Assembly (NCBI RefSeq): GCF_000335475.2
Contig: NZ_ANAH02000008.1
Location: 186,001-250,000 of the forward strand
DNA: 64,000 nt
Direction of reading: 5' to 3'
Origin: Cystobacter fuscus DSM 2262
GTDB taxonomy: Bacteria; Myxococcota; Myxococcia; Myxococcales; Myxococcaceae
The translations under genes and the position numbers were made by a program. The notes under the pieces were generated by a model that saw only the letters and a list, made by a program, of their open reading frames with translations, was not told the DNA's origin and did not search any database. Each line of letters starts with the position of its first letter. The first letter of the stretch is position 1. Below are positions 41,251-50,238 of this stretch, piece after piece.

Positions 41251-41811
41251 ATGGCACGGACCGAGAAAGAGAAGATGCTCGCCGGTGAGCTGTATGTCGC
41301 GGCGGACCCGGAGCTGGCGGCGGAGCGCGCGCGGGCGCGCAAGCTGCTGCGCGCCTACAACCAGTCCACCGAGGACGAGCTGGCGCAGCGCGAGAGTCTG
41401 CTCTCCCAGCTCCTGGGCTCGGCGGGCCCGGGGGTGTGGATCGAGCCGCCGTTCTTCTGTGACTACGGCGAGCACATCCGGCTGGGCGCGCGTGTGTACA
41501 TGAACTTCCAGTGCGTCATCCTCGACTGCAATCTGGTGACGCTGGGAGATGACGTGTTCCTGGGCCCCGGTGTGCACATCTACGCGGCCACCCATCCGTT
41601 GGATCCGGACGAGCGAATCAAGGGCCCCGAGTTGGGGCGTCCCGTCACCATTGGCGCCAAGGTGTGGATTGGCGGCGGGTCCATCATCTGCCCGGGAGTG
41701 ACGATCGGCGAGGGCTCCACCATTGGCGCGGGCAGCGTAGTGGTGAAGGACATCCCCCCCTACGTCTTCGCCGGGGGCAATCCCTGCCGTGTCATCCGAA
41801 ACCTGCGCTGA
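41251..41811 (+). CDS. Sugar O-acetyltransferase (LacA/Maa type)
   Basis: 186 aa left-handed beta-helix enzyme. The N-terminal Mac domain (KEKMLAGELYVAADPEL) is followed by hexapeptide repeats. H115 in HIYAATHPLDPDER is the catalytic histidine, at the position known for galactoside acetyltransferase. It transfers acetyl from acetyl-CoA to a sugar. It forms a pair with the following gene (9 bp gap). Confidence 0.88.
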   Translation: MARTEKEKMLAGELYVAADPELAAERARARKLLRAYNQSTEDELAQRESLLSQLLGSAGPGVWIEPPFFCDYGEHIRLGARVYMNFQCVILDCNLVTLGDDVFLGPGVHIYAATHPLDPDERIKGPELGRPVTIGAKVWIGGGSIICPGVTIGEGSTIGAGSVVVKDIPPYVFAGGNPCRVIRNLR

Positions 41812-41820
41812 GCACCTCGT

Positions 41821-42663
41821 ATGACAGGAATTGATTCGGAGGTTCCTCCACTGGCGCGTGAGTGGGCGGCGCGCTTCGCCCACTTCGAGCAGGTGCGGGC
41901 GGTGGCGCTCGGTGGTTCCTGGGTGACGGGGTCCGCCGATCCGCTCTCGGACCTGGACGTGATCGTCTATGCGAGCCCTCCGCCTCCCGCCGAGGCGCGG
42001 CGCGCCCTCATCCTGCCCACCGCGCGGCGGGCAGAGATCGACAACACGTTCTTCGGCACCGGCGACGAGTGGATCGACCAGGGCGGCCAGGGCGTGGACG
42101 CGGCCTACTGGAGCCCGGAGTGGATGGAGGACCAGTTGGAGCGTGTCCTCGTGCGCTTCGAGGCGTCGCTCGGCTACACCACCAGCTTCTGGCACACGCT
42201 GAGGAACTCACGCGTGCTCTTCGATCGGACGGGCTGGCTCACGCGGCTCCAGGAGCAGGCACGGATGCCCTATCCGGAGCCCCTGCGCCGGGCCATCGTG
42301 GAGAAGAACCACCCGGTGCTGCGGCGGAAGCTCGCGTCGTACCTGGAGCAGATTGAACTCGCGCTGAGCCGGGCGGACCTGGTGAGCGTGCAACACCGGG
42401 TGACGGCGGTGTTGGCGAGCTACTTCGACATCCTGTTCGCGGTGAACCTCGTCCCGCACCCGGGCGAGAAGCGGCTGCTGGCGCACGCGAAGCGGATATG
42501 CCCGAAGCGTCCACCCGAGTTGGAGGCCCAGCTGGAGGCGGTGATTCGCTCGGTGGGTCTTCCCGCGCAGGACCTGCTGCCCAACCTCCATGCACTGCTG
42601 GATGGGCTGGACGCACTGCTGGAGTCCGAGGGGTTGCTCCCACGCTGGGGAGACACGCCCTGA
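41821..42663 (+). CDS. Nucleotidyltransferase-fold protein
   Basis: 280 aa. The GS motif (residues 32-33, GGSWVTGS) followed by SDLDVIVY (D44 and D46) marks the polymerase-beta nucleotidyltransferase fold. The C-terminal helical domain resembles DUF4037/KNTase-type partners. Substrate unknown; aminoglycoside-type nucleotide transfer is possible but not supported. Starts 9 bp after the acetyltransferase. Confidence 0.75.
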   Translation: MTGIDSEVPPLAREWAARFAHFEQVRAVALGGSWVTGSADPLSDLDVIVYASPPPPAEARRALILPTARRAEIDNTFFGTGDEWIDQGGQGVDAAYWSPEWMEDQLERVLVRFEASLGYTTSFWHTLRNSRVLFDRTGWLTRLQEQARMPYPEPLRRAIVEKNHPVLRRKLASYLEQIELALSRADLVSVQHRVTAVLASYFDILFAVNLVPHPGEKRLLAHAKRICPKRPPELEAQLEAVIRSVGLPAQDLLPNLHALLDGLDALLESEGLLPRWGDTP

Positions 42664-42671
42664 TGGGTGCC

Positions 42672-42694
42672 GGGGTCATGGTCCTCGTGACCCC
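42672..42694. terminator. Hairpin between convergent genes
   Basis: GGGGTCA (42672-42678) and TGACCCC (42688-42694) form a perfect 7-bp stem in the gap between the nucleotidyltransferase and PfpI genes. It is well placed for a bidirectional terminator, but lacks a T-run. Confidence 0.4.
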
Positions 42695-42717
42695 ATCACC
42701 CTCCTCCGAAACGAGGC

Positions 42718-43302
42718 TCAGTGGTGGACGGACGGCTGTTGGTCCGAGGTGGCCTTGGGTGCCAGCGGCGACTCGAGGCGCGCGGCGATGCCCTGGCTCA
42801 CCTGACGCAGCAGCGCGGCGCAGAACGCCTTCAGGTCATCCGGCTTGCGCGACGTGATGAGGCCACCGTCCTCCACCACCTCGCGGTCCACCCAACGCGC
42901 CCCCGCGTTGATGAGGTCCGTCTTGATAGAGGGAAAGGACGTCACCGTGCGGCCGTCCGCGATGTCCGCCTCCACCAGCATCCATGGCCCGTGGCAGATG
43001 GAGGCGATGGGCTTGTCCGCCTTGAAGAAGTCACGCACGAATCCCACCATGGGGATCTCCATGCGCAGGTGGTCCGGCGAGTAGCCTCCCGGAATCACCA
43101 GGGCCGCGAAGTCCTCCTCCCGGACGTCCTTCACCGACTTCTCGGCCGTGATGACCTCCTTGCCCTTCTTTCCCTTCAACTGCCTGCCCGCCTCCACGCC
43201 GATGATGACCGCCTCGTGGCCGGCCTTCTTCACCTCGTCGTAGGGAACGCGGAACTCCGCGTCCTCGAAATCATTGGCCACGATGAATGCGATGCGTGCC
43301 AT
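42718..43302 (-). CDS. DJ-1/PfpI-family protein
   Basis: 194 aa class I glutamine amidotransferase-like protein. The nucleophile elbow is SICHGPWML with C103 and H104; E13 (NDFEDAE) is the supporting acidic residue. Members include stress proteases, deglycases and chaperones. ATG 43302 gives the standard MARIAFIVANDFEDAE start. The last 20 residues form a short charged tail. It is monocistronic and convergent with the nucleotidyltransferase. Confidence 0.86.
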   Translation of the reverse strand: MARIAFIVANDFEDAEFRVPYDEVKKAGHEAVIIGVEAGRQLKGKKGKEVITAEKSVKDVREEDFAALVIPGGYSPDHLRMEIPMVGFVRDFFKADKPIASICHGPWMLVEADIADGRTVTSFPSIKTDLINAGARWVDREVVEDGGLITSRKPDDLKAFCAALLRQVSQGIAARLESPLAPKATSDQQPSVHH

Positions 43303-43417
43303 GTCCCGCCTCCTTGGAATGGGGTGTGTCCTGAGCAAGACAAGGTGCACACGCCCTTCCCGGAGGTAAACGCGGTCCCCGCCCGGCAGCGCAGCGGACG
43401 GGCAGGGAGTCAGCCGC

Positions 43418-45967
43418 TCAGGGCTCGAGCTGCACGGCGTAGACGGTCCACCGGGCGCTCTCCAAGGGCGCGTCCCGGGCGACCTCCAGCCGAGTGGGCG
43501 AGGTCAGCCAGAACCGTGCGGCCCCCGCCCCCGGGACGTCATTCCAGCGGTACGACGTCTCCCCAGCCCCCTGTCCGCCATGCACCTGGCTGCTGGAGAG
43601 CAGCAGGGTCCGGGTTGGATCCACGTCGGACAGGGTCTCCGTGGCGGTGAGGGCGTGGTCGTCGATCGACACGTTCCTCGCCTGGACGGAGGAGCCCTCG
43701 GGGAACGTGAGGCGCTCGTAGGCGATCTCGGAGATCTCGGCCCCATTGCAGGACGAGGAACCGGCCCCACGCGAGAAGCGCAACACGTCCGGCCCCAGCA
43801 TCTCTCCCCGCACCATGCGGTTGCAGATGGCGGAGTCGTTGCCCGTCGCCTGGAAGGTGGACGTCAACACCGAGCGGCTCGTCTCCGCCGGGGAGACGCT
43901 GACGTCCACTGGCGCGGTGGTCATCTTCCCCGCCAGCCCCCGGGTCACCGAAAGGCCATCGAGTTCCACGACCTGCACGGAGTACTTCGCACCTCCATCG
44001 CAGTCCGCCTTCAGATCGATCTTCACCTGCGTACTGCTCGTCAGCCGCACCATCGCGAAGTCGTTGGCGTCCGTTGCCGACCCGAATTGCGAGGAGCTGA
44101 AGAGCACGAAGCTCTTCTCCATCCGCACGCTCGGGGAAAGATTCGCGGTCAGGGAGCTCCGGTTGCTGCTGGGGCACGACAGCTCCAGGTGCTGGACACG
44201 CAGGCCGCGCGAGAGTTCCACCACCTGCCACTGGATGTTGGCGGTGCCCTCCGATTTGGCCCTGCTGCACGTGAGGCTGGAGGTGCTGGTCAGGTGGCAG
44301 CGAACGAAGGAGTGCTCCGTCTTCTCGTTGTTCGTGGTGGCCTGGAAGACGAGGAAGGACCGTTCCCGACTGCCCAGGGAGGGATCGATGGGACACGTCA
44401 CGCTCGTCTCCCTATCGGGCAGCGTGCACGTGCCTCGCCGCACCACCGGCGCCACGCGCTGGGCCTGCGTCACGGAAGTCATTCCCGCGGAGGCCGCCGT
44501 CACGTTGACCGGGCCGCCCGTCCTGCCCTTGAAGTAGAAGCTCCCCGAGGGGACGCTCGGAGACAGGGTGAGCGTCGAGAGACCATTCGTGCATCCGGCA
44601 TCCGCGTAGAAGCTCATCCCCATGCCCACGGTGGCGGACAGATCGACCGGGATCTCGGAGGAAGGGAGCGTGGGGTTGTCGAAGGCATCCAGGGTGCGGA
44701 CCGTGGCCTGTGGCGAGCAACTCCCGGCCAGCACCGCCTGCCCGGGAAGGCTCAGGGACAGCTTCGAGGCGGGCCCCGCGTTGATCCCGCGCGTGTACCG
44801 AGCGTCGGCGCTCCCCGCCATGGAGGCCACGATCGAGGCCTCGCCGGCTCGGGTCCCCCGGAAATAGAGCGTCAGCGAGACGGCGCCCTCCGGGAAGGTG
44901 GCCGAGGACAGCCGCGTGCCACAAGACGCGTCCGAGTAGAGCGCCAGCTGCGCCGAGGGCGCGGGCGAGAACGAGACCGTCTGCCGGGGACCCGGGGCGG
45001 CGTTGTCGTACGCGTCGCGCCGCTCGAGCGTCAGGGGGACGCATTCCCCGGCGAGGAGGCTGTCCGAGGCGGCGGAGAAGGCGAGCTTCGCTGGGGCCCC
45101 CGGAAGGAGGGTGTGGGCCAGCGAGGCCTCCCCCAACGCCGAGGAGGCGGTCAGCAGTCCACTCGTCGCGCGAGTGCCTCGGACGTAGAAGGACAGGGAG
45201 CGGGCCCGGGCGGGAATGGCGGGAACCAGGAGCGAGCGACAAGCCGCATCCGCGTAGAGCGTGGCCTCGAGGGACGACGAGGCGGACAGCCGAAGGGCGG
45301 TGGCGTGATTCGGCACCGCGGGCTGGCCCAGCACGTCCCGGCGCTCCACGACCACGGGCTGGGGCGAGCACTCGCCCGCGATTGCCTGGCGCTCGGGACT
45401 GGTGAAGACGATCGCGCTGGCGGTCCGGGAGCACGCCCGCTGTGAACACGTGCTGTCATCACAACCCCACAGGCCATCGCAGTTGAGATCCGCGCTCGCG
45501 TCGCAGAGTTCCTGGACGCCGGGCCGGCTCTGGGGGAGTGCGTCATCACAATCCGGACCGCCCTCGGCCTGGGAGACGAACCCGTCGCGATCCGCGTCCA
45601 GGGACGGCGGAGGCAGTTCCAGGCGAAGCGACACGGCGCCCACCGTCCGCTCGAAGCGCGCGGTGACGGGCGCGCTCCACCCGTTGGCCAGCAGGGGCTC
45701 TTCACACGCGGCGCCCCACAGCGCCCGCGCCTGGAGCTGGATGTCCTGGGGCAGCGCGCCCTGGAAGATGGCCACGCGCAACTGCTGACGATCCGGGGGG
45801 CGGGCCAGCTTCTGGCTCTGGAGGACCGAGCCATCCGCCCGGGTCACGTCCAGGGCGATGCAGCTCGCGGGCAGTTGGGGGTCGACCTGGATGAGGGCCT
45901 GGAGGGCGACGCGATCCCCACCGCAACCCCAGAGCACGAGGAGGAGCGCCGGAACGACTCGGTTCAT
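43418..45967 (-). CDS. Large lipoprotein with MopE-type metal-binding motif
   Basis: 849 aa. Lipoprotein signal ends LLLVLWGC. Near residues 122-170 is a calcium-binding-like motif (DADRDGFVSQAEGGPDCDD, then ELCDASADLNCDG) known from MopE-type proteins. It is followed by three or four beta-sandwich units of about 105 residues, each with LAGECSPQ or similar and FYVRGTRA/LYFRGTRAG. The C-terminal 300 residues are beta-rich, unrecognised, with paired cysteines. Probably a surface-exposed lipoprotein. ATG 45967 is the start that gives the signal peptide. Confidence 0.78.
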   Translation of the reverse strand: MNRVVPALLLVLWGCGGDRVALQALIQVDPQLPASCIALDVTRADGSVLQSQKLARPPDRQQLRVAIFQGALPQDIQLQARALWGAACEEPLLANGWSAPVTARFERTVGAVSLRLELPPPSLDADRDGFVSQAEGGPDCDDALPQSRPGVQELCDASADLNCDGLWGCDDSTCSQRACSRTASAIVFTSPERQAIAGECSPQPVVVERRDVLGQPAVPNHATALRLSASSSLEATLYADAACRSLLVPAIPARARSLSFYVRGTRATSGLLTASSALGEASLAHTLLPGAPAKLAFSAASDSLLAGECVPLTLERRDAYDNAAPGPRQTVSFSPAPSAQLALYSDASCGTRLSSATFPEGAVSLTLYFRGTRAGEASIVASMAGSADARYTRGINAGPASKLSLSLPGQAVLAGSCSPQATVRTLDAFDNPTLPSSEIPVDLSATVGMGMSFYADAGCTNGLSTLTLSPSVPSGSFYFKGRTGGPVNVTAASAGMTSVTQAQRVAPVVRRGTCTLPDRETSVTCPIDPSLGSRERSFLVFQATTNNEKTEHSFVRCHLTSTSSLTCSRAKSEGTANIQWQVVELSRGLRVQHLELSCPSSNRSSLTANLSPSVRMEKSFVLFSSSQFGSATDANDFAMVRLTSSTQVKIDLKADCDGGAKYSVQVVELDGLSVTRGLAGKMTTAPVDVSVSPAETSRSVLTSTFQATGNDSAICNRMVRGEMLGPDVLRFSRGAGSSSCNGAEISEIAYERLTFPEGSSVQARNVSIDDHALTATETLSDVDPTRTLLLSSSQVHGGQGAGETSYRWNDVPGAGAARFWLTSPTRLEVARDAPLESARWTVYAVQLEP

Positions 45968-45993
45968 GGAATCCTTCCTGAGAAGCGACGACG

Positions 45994-46028
45994 GGGTGGG
46001 AGTGTCCGAAGGAGGAATACTCCCACCC
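45994..46028 (-). terminator. Strong hairpin behind the 146-aa gene
   Basis: A perfect 10-bp inverted repeat (45994-46003 with 46019-46028, GGGTGGGAGT) lies 43 bp after the stop at 46071 and just upstream of the large lipoprotein gene. Likely a terminator for the upstream gene. Confidence 0.5.
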
Positions 46029-46070
46029 ACCCCCGCGCCGTCCAGTCCCAAGCCAGGATTCCGGCCGGGC

Positions 46071-46511
46071 TCAGCCCGCGTGCTTGGCGATGAGGGCGCC
46101 CAGGCGGGGCACCGCGGACTCGACGTTCTTCACCGCCGTGCCGCGCAGCTTCTCGTAGGTGCCCTTGATGAGGCCGCTCTTCGAGTGGCTGACCTTCGTG
46201 TCGGTGATGGTCAGCAGCGCCGCGGCCACGCGCGAGGCGTTCGACGTGAAGTGCGCCGCGACCGGCTTCCCGCCCGTCTTGGCCTCCTGGTAGAGCGGAT
46301 CCAACGCCTTGGAGAACTCGGGCAGCAGATCCTCGACGGCATGCTTGATGAACCCGGGCTTGATGCCCTTCACGGCCGCGTAGCCCGCCTTGATGGCCAT
46401 CCCCGAGATGCCACCCTTGTCGGCGACCTCGGCATCGATGAGCGTGCAGCAGTCGTTGATGACCGCCGCCTTCTTGGTGTCGTTGGTCAGTGTCTCGGTC
46501 AGTGACGCCAT
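46071..46511 (-). CDS. Conserved helical protein (DUF6918-like)
   Basis: 146 aa soluble, all-helical protein. It starts MASLTETLTNDTKKAAVIND and contains IKAGYAAVKGIKPGFIKHAVEDLLPEF. This matches a conserved actinobacterial and myxobacterial family of unknown function as I remember it (DUF6918). No catalytic motif. ATG 46511 is the natural start; the upstream extension is unlikely. Confidence 0.7.
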   Translation of the reverse strand: MASLTETLTNDTKKAAVINDCCTLIDAEVADKGGISGMAIKAGYAAVKGIKPGFIKHAVEDLLPEFSKALDPLYQEAKTGGKPVAAHFTSNASRVAAALLTITDTKVSHSKSGLIKGTYEKLRGTAVKNVESAVPRLGALIAKHAG

Positions 46512-46615
46512 GAATCCGTGCCTTTCCCTTTCCGTCTCACCGGGCCCCACCGCCTCCGCGCGACGTGGAGGCGCGCCCGGCCCGAGCGGGCGCATAGCAC
46601 ACAAACTTCCGCCCC

Positions 46616-48190
46616 TTACGCGAACTGTTGGAGCGAGGCCACGTGGGGAGGCTTCTCCAGGGGCCCCGTGTCCACCACGGGAAGGAAGACCCGGAAGATG
46701 CTGCCCTGCCCCACCACGCTGTCCACGGACATCGAGCCCCCGAGGCCGCGGATGATGTCATGGCTGATGGACAGGCCCAGTCCCGTGCCCTCGCCCACCG
46801 GCTTGGTGGTGAAGAACGGCTCGAAGACGCGCTCGAGGTTCTCCTGGGCGATGCCACAGCCGTTGTCCCGCACCTCCACCACCACCTGGGAGCTGCCGTG
46901 CATGTGCGTCACCAGGCGGATCTCCCCTCCCTGCTTGGGCAGGGCCTGGGCGGCGTTGATGAGCAGGTTGGTGAAGACCTGCGCGAGCTGCACGGAGTTG
47001 CCCAGCACCTGGGGCAGCTCGCCGTAGTCGCGCACCAGCCGCCCCCGGCTGCGCAGCCGGCTCCAGGCCAGATGGACCGAGTTCTCCAACACCTCGTGCA
47101 AATCCAAGGGGTGGGTGTTCACCGGATCGCCCCGGGACAGCGCCCGCAGGCTCTGGACGATGAGCCGCATGCGCTCGGCGCCCTCGCGCGCCTCGTGGAG
47201 GGCGTCCATCAGCTCGCGCGCGTCGTCCCGGGACAGGTCCATCCGGCGCAGCTCGCCCCCAATGAAGCTCAGGTTGCTGGAGACGAAGGCCAGCGGGTTG
47301 TTGATTTCGTGCGCCACGCCCGCGGCGAGCATCCCGATGGAGGCCATGCGCTCGTTGAGCCGCAGGCGCATCTGGTTCTCGCGCTGCTCGGTGATGTCGC
47401 GCACCGTGACGGCCATGCAGTCCCCCACGGCGCTCAACTGACGGCGGAACCAGCGGCGCCCCCGGCCGGGCAGCGCCTGCTCCACCTCGTCATCGTGCGG
47501 CACGCCCGTGCGCCACACCTCGTCACAGAGCGCGCGCGGCGCGATGAAGGCCACGTGGGGCACGTCCGAGAGCAGCTGGCCCTCCAGGTCCGCCGCCGCC
47601 CCGCCCAGCAGCCGCTCGGCGTGGGCATTGAGCCGCAGCAGCCGCAGCTGCTCCGGCTCGGCCCGCAGGAGGAAGAACGCGTCGAAGCTGCTGCTGGCCG
47701 CGGCGCGGAAGAGCGCCTCGCTGCGGCGCCGGGCCTCCTCGTTGCGCCGGTCGTGCGACAGGTCGCGCGCGATGCCGAACAGCCCCACCACCTGGCCATC
47801 CTCCCGGCGGATGACGCCCTTGGTGGAGAGCCATTCGCGCGAAATGCCCGCCATCACCTCGTGCATCTCCGCGTGAAGGCTGCGTCCCGCCAGCAGGGTC
47901 TGGCGATCGAACTCGAGGGTGTTCTGCGCCTCCTCCCGCGACATCAGATCGGCGTCCTTGCGGCCGAGGATCTCTTCCACCGGCTTGCCCAGGTAGCGCG
48001 CGCCCGCCTCATTGATGAAGAGGTAGCGCCCCTGCAGATCCTTGATGAAGATCGCGTCGGGCAGCTCCTCGACGAGGGAGTGGAAGAGGTCGCGGTAGGG
48101 GAAATCGGCTGGGATCAGGGTCGACTGGGGCGCGAGACCTCCCCCGGACCCGGAGTCGCTCCCGGTCCCCGGTTCGCTTCCGTTGCTCAT
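46616..48190 (-). CDS. PAS-domain sensor histidine kinase
   Basis: 524 aa, soluble. Two PAS domains (about 33-145 and 155-270), then a HisKA region with the phosphorylated histidine H294 in AAGVAHEINNPLAF, N-box NLLINAAQAL, G1 DNGCGIAQ and G2 GEGTGLGLS. No response regulator is adjacent, so it is an orphan kinase. ATG 48190 starts a Gly/Ser-rich lead-in; ATG 48220 is an alternative. It diverges from the RpoH-like sigma gene. Confidence 0.87.
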   Translation of the reverse strand: MSNGSEPGTGSDSGSGGGLAPQSTLIPADFPYRDLFHSLVEELPDAIFIKDLQGRYLFINEAGARYLGKPVEEILGRKDADLMSREEAQNTLEFDRQTLLAGRSLHAEMHEVMAGISREWLSTKGVIRREDGQVVGLFGIARDLSHDRRNEEARRRSEALFRAAASSSFDAFFLLRAEPEQLRLLRLNAHAERLLGGAAADLEGQLLSDVPHVAFIAPRALCDEVWRTGVPHDDEVEQALPGRGRRWFRRQLSAVGDCMAVTVRDITEQRENQMRLRLNERMASIGMLAAGVAHEINNPLAFVSSNLSFIGGELRRMDLSRDDARELMDALHEAREGAERMRLIVQSLRALSRGDPVNTHPLDLHEVLENSVHLAWSRLRSRGRLVRDYGELPQVLGNSVQLAQVFTNLLINAAQALPKQGGEIRLVTHMHGSSQVVVEVRDNGCGIAQENLERVFEPFFTTKPVGEGTGLGLSISHDIIRGLGGSMSVDSVVGQGSIFRVFLPVVDTGPLEKPPHVASLQQFA

Positions 48191-48529
48191 GCCACAATCA
48201 ATACCCACAACCCCGCGCATCGAGCAGTCGTCCCTCGGCGGCTTCCGGGGGGCTTCCGTCCAGCACCCCACGCTTTCGTTTCCTCGTCTCGAGGGAGCGT
48301 CCATTGACGGACAGTGAACTCGTCACGCGGGAAGATGGTTTGAAGACCACCGGAACGCCCCCGCGGGCGGCGAGGCATGCCGGAGTCCGTCCACCGACAC
48401 GGTTTGTTCCCGACCACCCTAAAAACTGCAAACCCCCGCCTGTAAGAATGACGGTTTCCGAGGCTTAAGCATGGCGGGCCCTGGATGCAAGTGCCCGAAG
48501 TCCTTGCGAAATGCCATCCGCCCGACCAT
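48191..48529. other. Divergent intergenic region, histidine kinase and sigma factor
   Basis: No gene seen in this part. It should hold the kinase promoter and, upstream of the sigma-54 promoter, activator sites. No clear inverted repeat was found by eye. Confidence 0.35.
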
Positions 48530-48545
48530 TGGCACCCGCGTTGCT
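48530..48545 (+). promoter_or_regulatory. Consensus sigma-54 promoter for the RpoH-like sigma gene
   Basis: TGGCACCCGCGTTGCT matches the -24/-12 consensus (TGGCAC-N5-TTGCT) at every scored base with correct spacing. The predicted start near 48556 gives a leader of about 50 bases before ATG 48607. Confidence 0.72.
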
Positions 48546-48606
48546 AAAGGGAAGTGGCACGACGCACCGACGTGAAGCGCAACGTCTTCCACCCCCGAGA
48601 GACACC

Positions 48607-49494
48607 ATGCAAGCTTCCTCCTCCCTCTCTTCCGCCGACACCCTCTCCACCTACCTGGCGGACATCAACCAGTACCCGCTGCTGTCCGTGCAGGAGGAGC
48701 AGGCGCTCGCGCGGCGCTTCAAGCAGGGCGACATGGCCGCGGGCCACAAGCTGGTGACGAGCAACCTGCGCTTCGTGGTGAAGGTCTCCTACGAGTACCG
48801 CTCCTACGGCATCAAGATGTCCGACCTCATCCAGGAGGCGAACATCGGCCTGATGAAGGCGGTGCAGAAGTTCGACGCGGACAAGGGCATCCGCCTCATC
48901 TCCTACGCGGTGTGGTGGATCCGCGCCTACATCCAGAACTACATCCTCAAGAACTGGAGCCTGGTGAAGCTGGGCACCACGCAGGCCCAGCGCCGGCTGT
49001 TCTTCTCGCTGGCGCGCACGCGCCGCGAGCTGGAGAAGATGGGCCCCGGCGAGGGCAACATCGTCGACGCGGAGGAGATCGCCCGCAAGCTCAACGTGAA
49101 GGCCACCGAGGTGCGCGAGATGGAGCAGCGCATGGGCGGGCGGGACTTGTCGCTGGACGCGCCGGTGGGCGAGGAAGGCGACGCCACGCACATGGACTTC
49201 GTGGAGTCCGAGAGCGCCTCCCAGGTGGACGAGGTGGCCGATCGCCAGGAGGCCGATCTGACGCGCGCCCGCATCCGCCAGGCGCTCACCCGGCTGGATC
49301 CGCGCGAGCGCTTCATCATCGAGCACCGGGTGATGGGCGACTCGGAGATGACGCTGAGCGAGCTGGGCGAGCACTTCGGCTTCTCGCGCGAGCGCGCGCG
49401 CCAGCTGGAGATCCGCGCCAAGGACAAGCTCAAGGCGGAGCTGGCCTCGCTCATGGCCGAGGTGGGCCTGGACGAGGCGGCGGCCAGCCGCTAA
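48607..49494 (+). CDS. RpoH-family alternative sigma factor
   Basis: 295 aa sigma-70-family protein. Region 2 has [17 protein letters not shown] and [18 protein letters not shown]; the RpoH box is visible as [17 protein letters not shown]. Region 4 ends with the DNA-binding helix ([19 protein letters not shown]). Region 1.1 is absent, so it is not the housekeeping factor. M. xanthus has several RpoH-like factors (SigB, SigC) active in development; the length matches SigC, but I do not assign a symbol. It has a consensus sigma-54 promoter. Confidence 0.87.
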   Translation: MQASSSLSSADTLSTYLADINQYPLLSVQEEQALARRFKQGDMAAGHKLVTSNLRFVVKVSYEYRSYGIKMSDLIQEANIGLMKAVQKFDADKGIRLISYAVWWIRAYIQNYILKNWSLVKLGTTQAQRRLFFSLARTRRELEKMGPGEGNIVDAEEIARKLNVKATEVREMEQRMGGRDLSLDAPVGEEGDATHMDFVESESASQVDEVADRQEADLTRARIRQALTRLDPRERFIIEHRVMGDSEMTLSELGEHFGFSRERARQLEIRAKDKLKAELASLMAEVGLDEAAASR

Positions 49495-49557
49495 CACCCC
49501 GCCCCGAGAACGAGTCCCTTCCGGCCCCGCGGGGCGGGAGGGACAGGGACGGGGACG

Positions 49558-50238
49558 ATGAAGCCGTGGAAGGTGATTGACCGGGCGAGCGCACCGGATG
49601 GCGGGGAGCTGGTGCTGCACCAGCGCGGCGAGGAATTCGCCATCCGCGTGAACGGGCGCGAGCTCATGTCCAGCCGCCAGCATGGCTCCGAGGAGCGGAT
49701 GGCGGAGGTGGCCTGCGCGGGACTCACGGGCGCGCGCGTACGGGTGCTCGTGGGTGGGCTGGGCCTGGGCTACACGGTGCGCGCCACGCTGGATCGGCTG
49801 TCCTCCACGGCCGAGGTGGTGGTGGCGGAGCTCGTGCCCGCGGTCGTCGCGTGGAACCAGGGCGTGCTCGCGCCGCTGGCCGGACGACCGCTGGAGGATC
49901 CCCGGGTGAAGGTGGAGACGCGGGACGTGGGCGCGCTCTTGCGCGAGGCCGAGGGCCACTACGACGCGGTGCTCCTGGACGTGGACAACGGCCCCGAGGC
50001 GCTCACCCAGGAGGACAACCGTTGGCTCTACGGCGAGCGCGGACTGACCCGGCTGCGGCGCGCGCTCAAGCCGCGCGGCGTGGTGGTGGTGTGGTCGGCC
50101 TCGCCGGATCGCGCCTTCGCCCGGCGGCTCGAGCGGATGGGCTTCGACACCGAGGTGGTGGAGACGCCCGCGCGAGGCAAGGCGGGCGGACCCCTTCACA
50201 CCCTCTTCATCGGCCGCGCCCGGCCCTCAGGCGCGTGA
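49558..50238 (+). CDS. Spermidine synthase-like protein
   Basis: 226 aa Rossmann-fold protein of the spermidine synthase/methyltransferase group. The nucleotide-binding loop is VLVGGLGLGYTVRATLD, the acidic strand end VVVAELVPAVVAW, and YDAVLLDVDNGPEAL is the next conserved block. The N-terminal domain is short compared with true spermidine synthases (about 280 aa), so the substrate is uncertain. Its 3' end overlaps the convergent amidase gene by 12 bp. Confidence 0.75.
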   Translation: MKPWKVIDRASAPDGGELVLHQRGEEFAIRVNGRELMSSRQHGSEERMAEVACAGLTGARVRVLVGGLGLGYTVRATLDRLSSTAEVVVAELVPAVVAWNQGVLAPLAGRPLEDPRVKVETRDVGALLREAEGHYDAVLLDVDNGPEALTQEDNRWLYGERGLTRLRRALKPRGVVVVWSASPDRAFARRLERMGFDTEVVETPARGKAGGPLHTLFIGRARPSGA

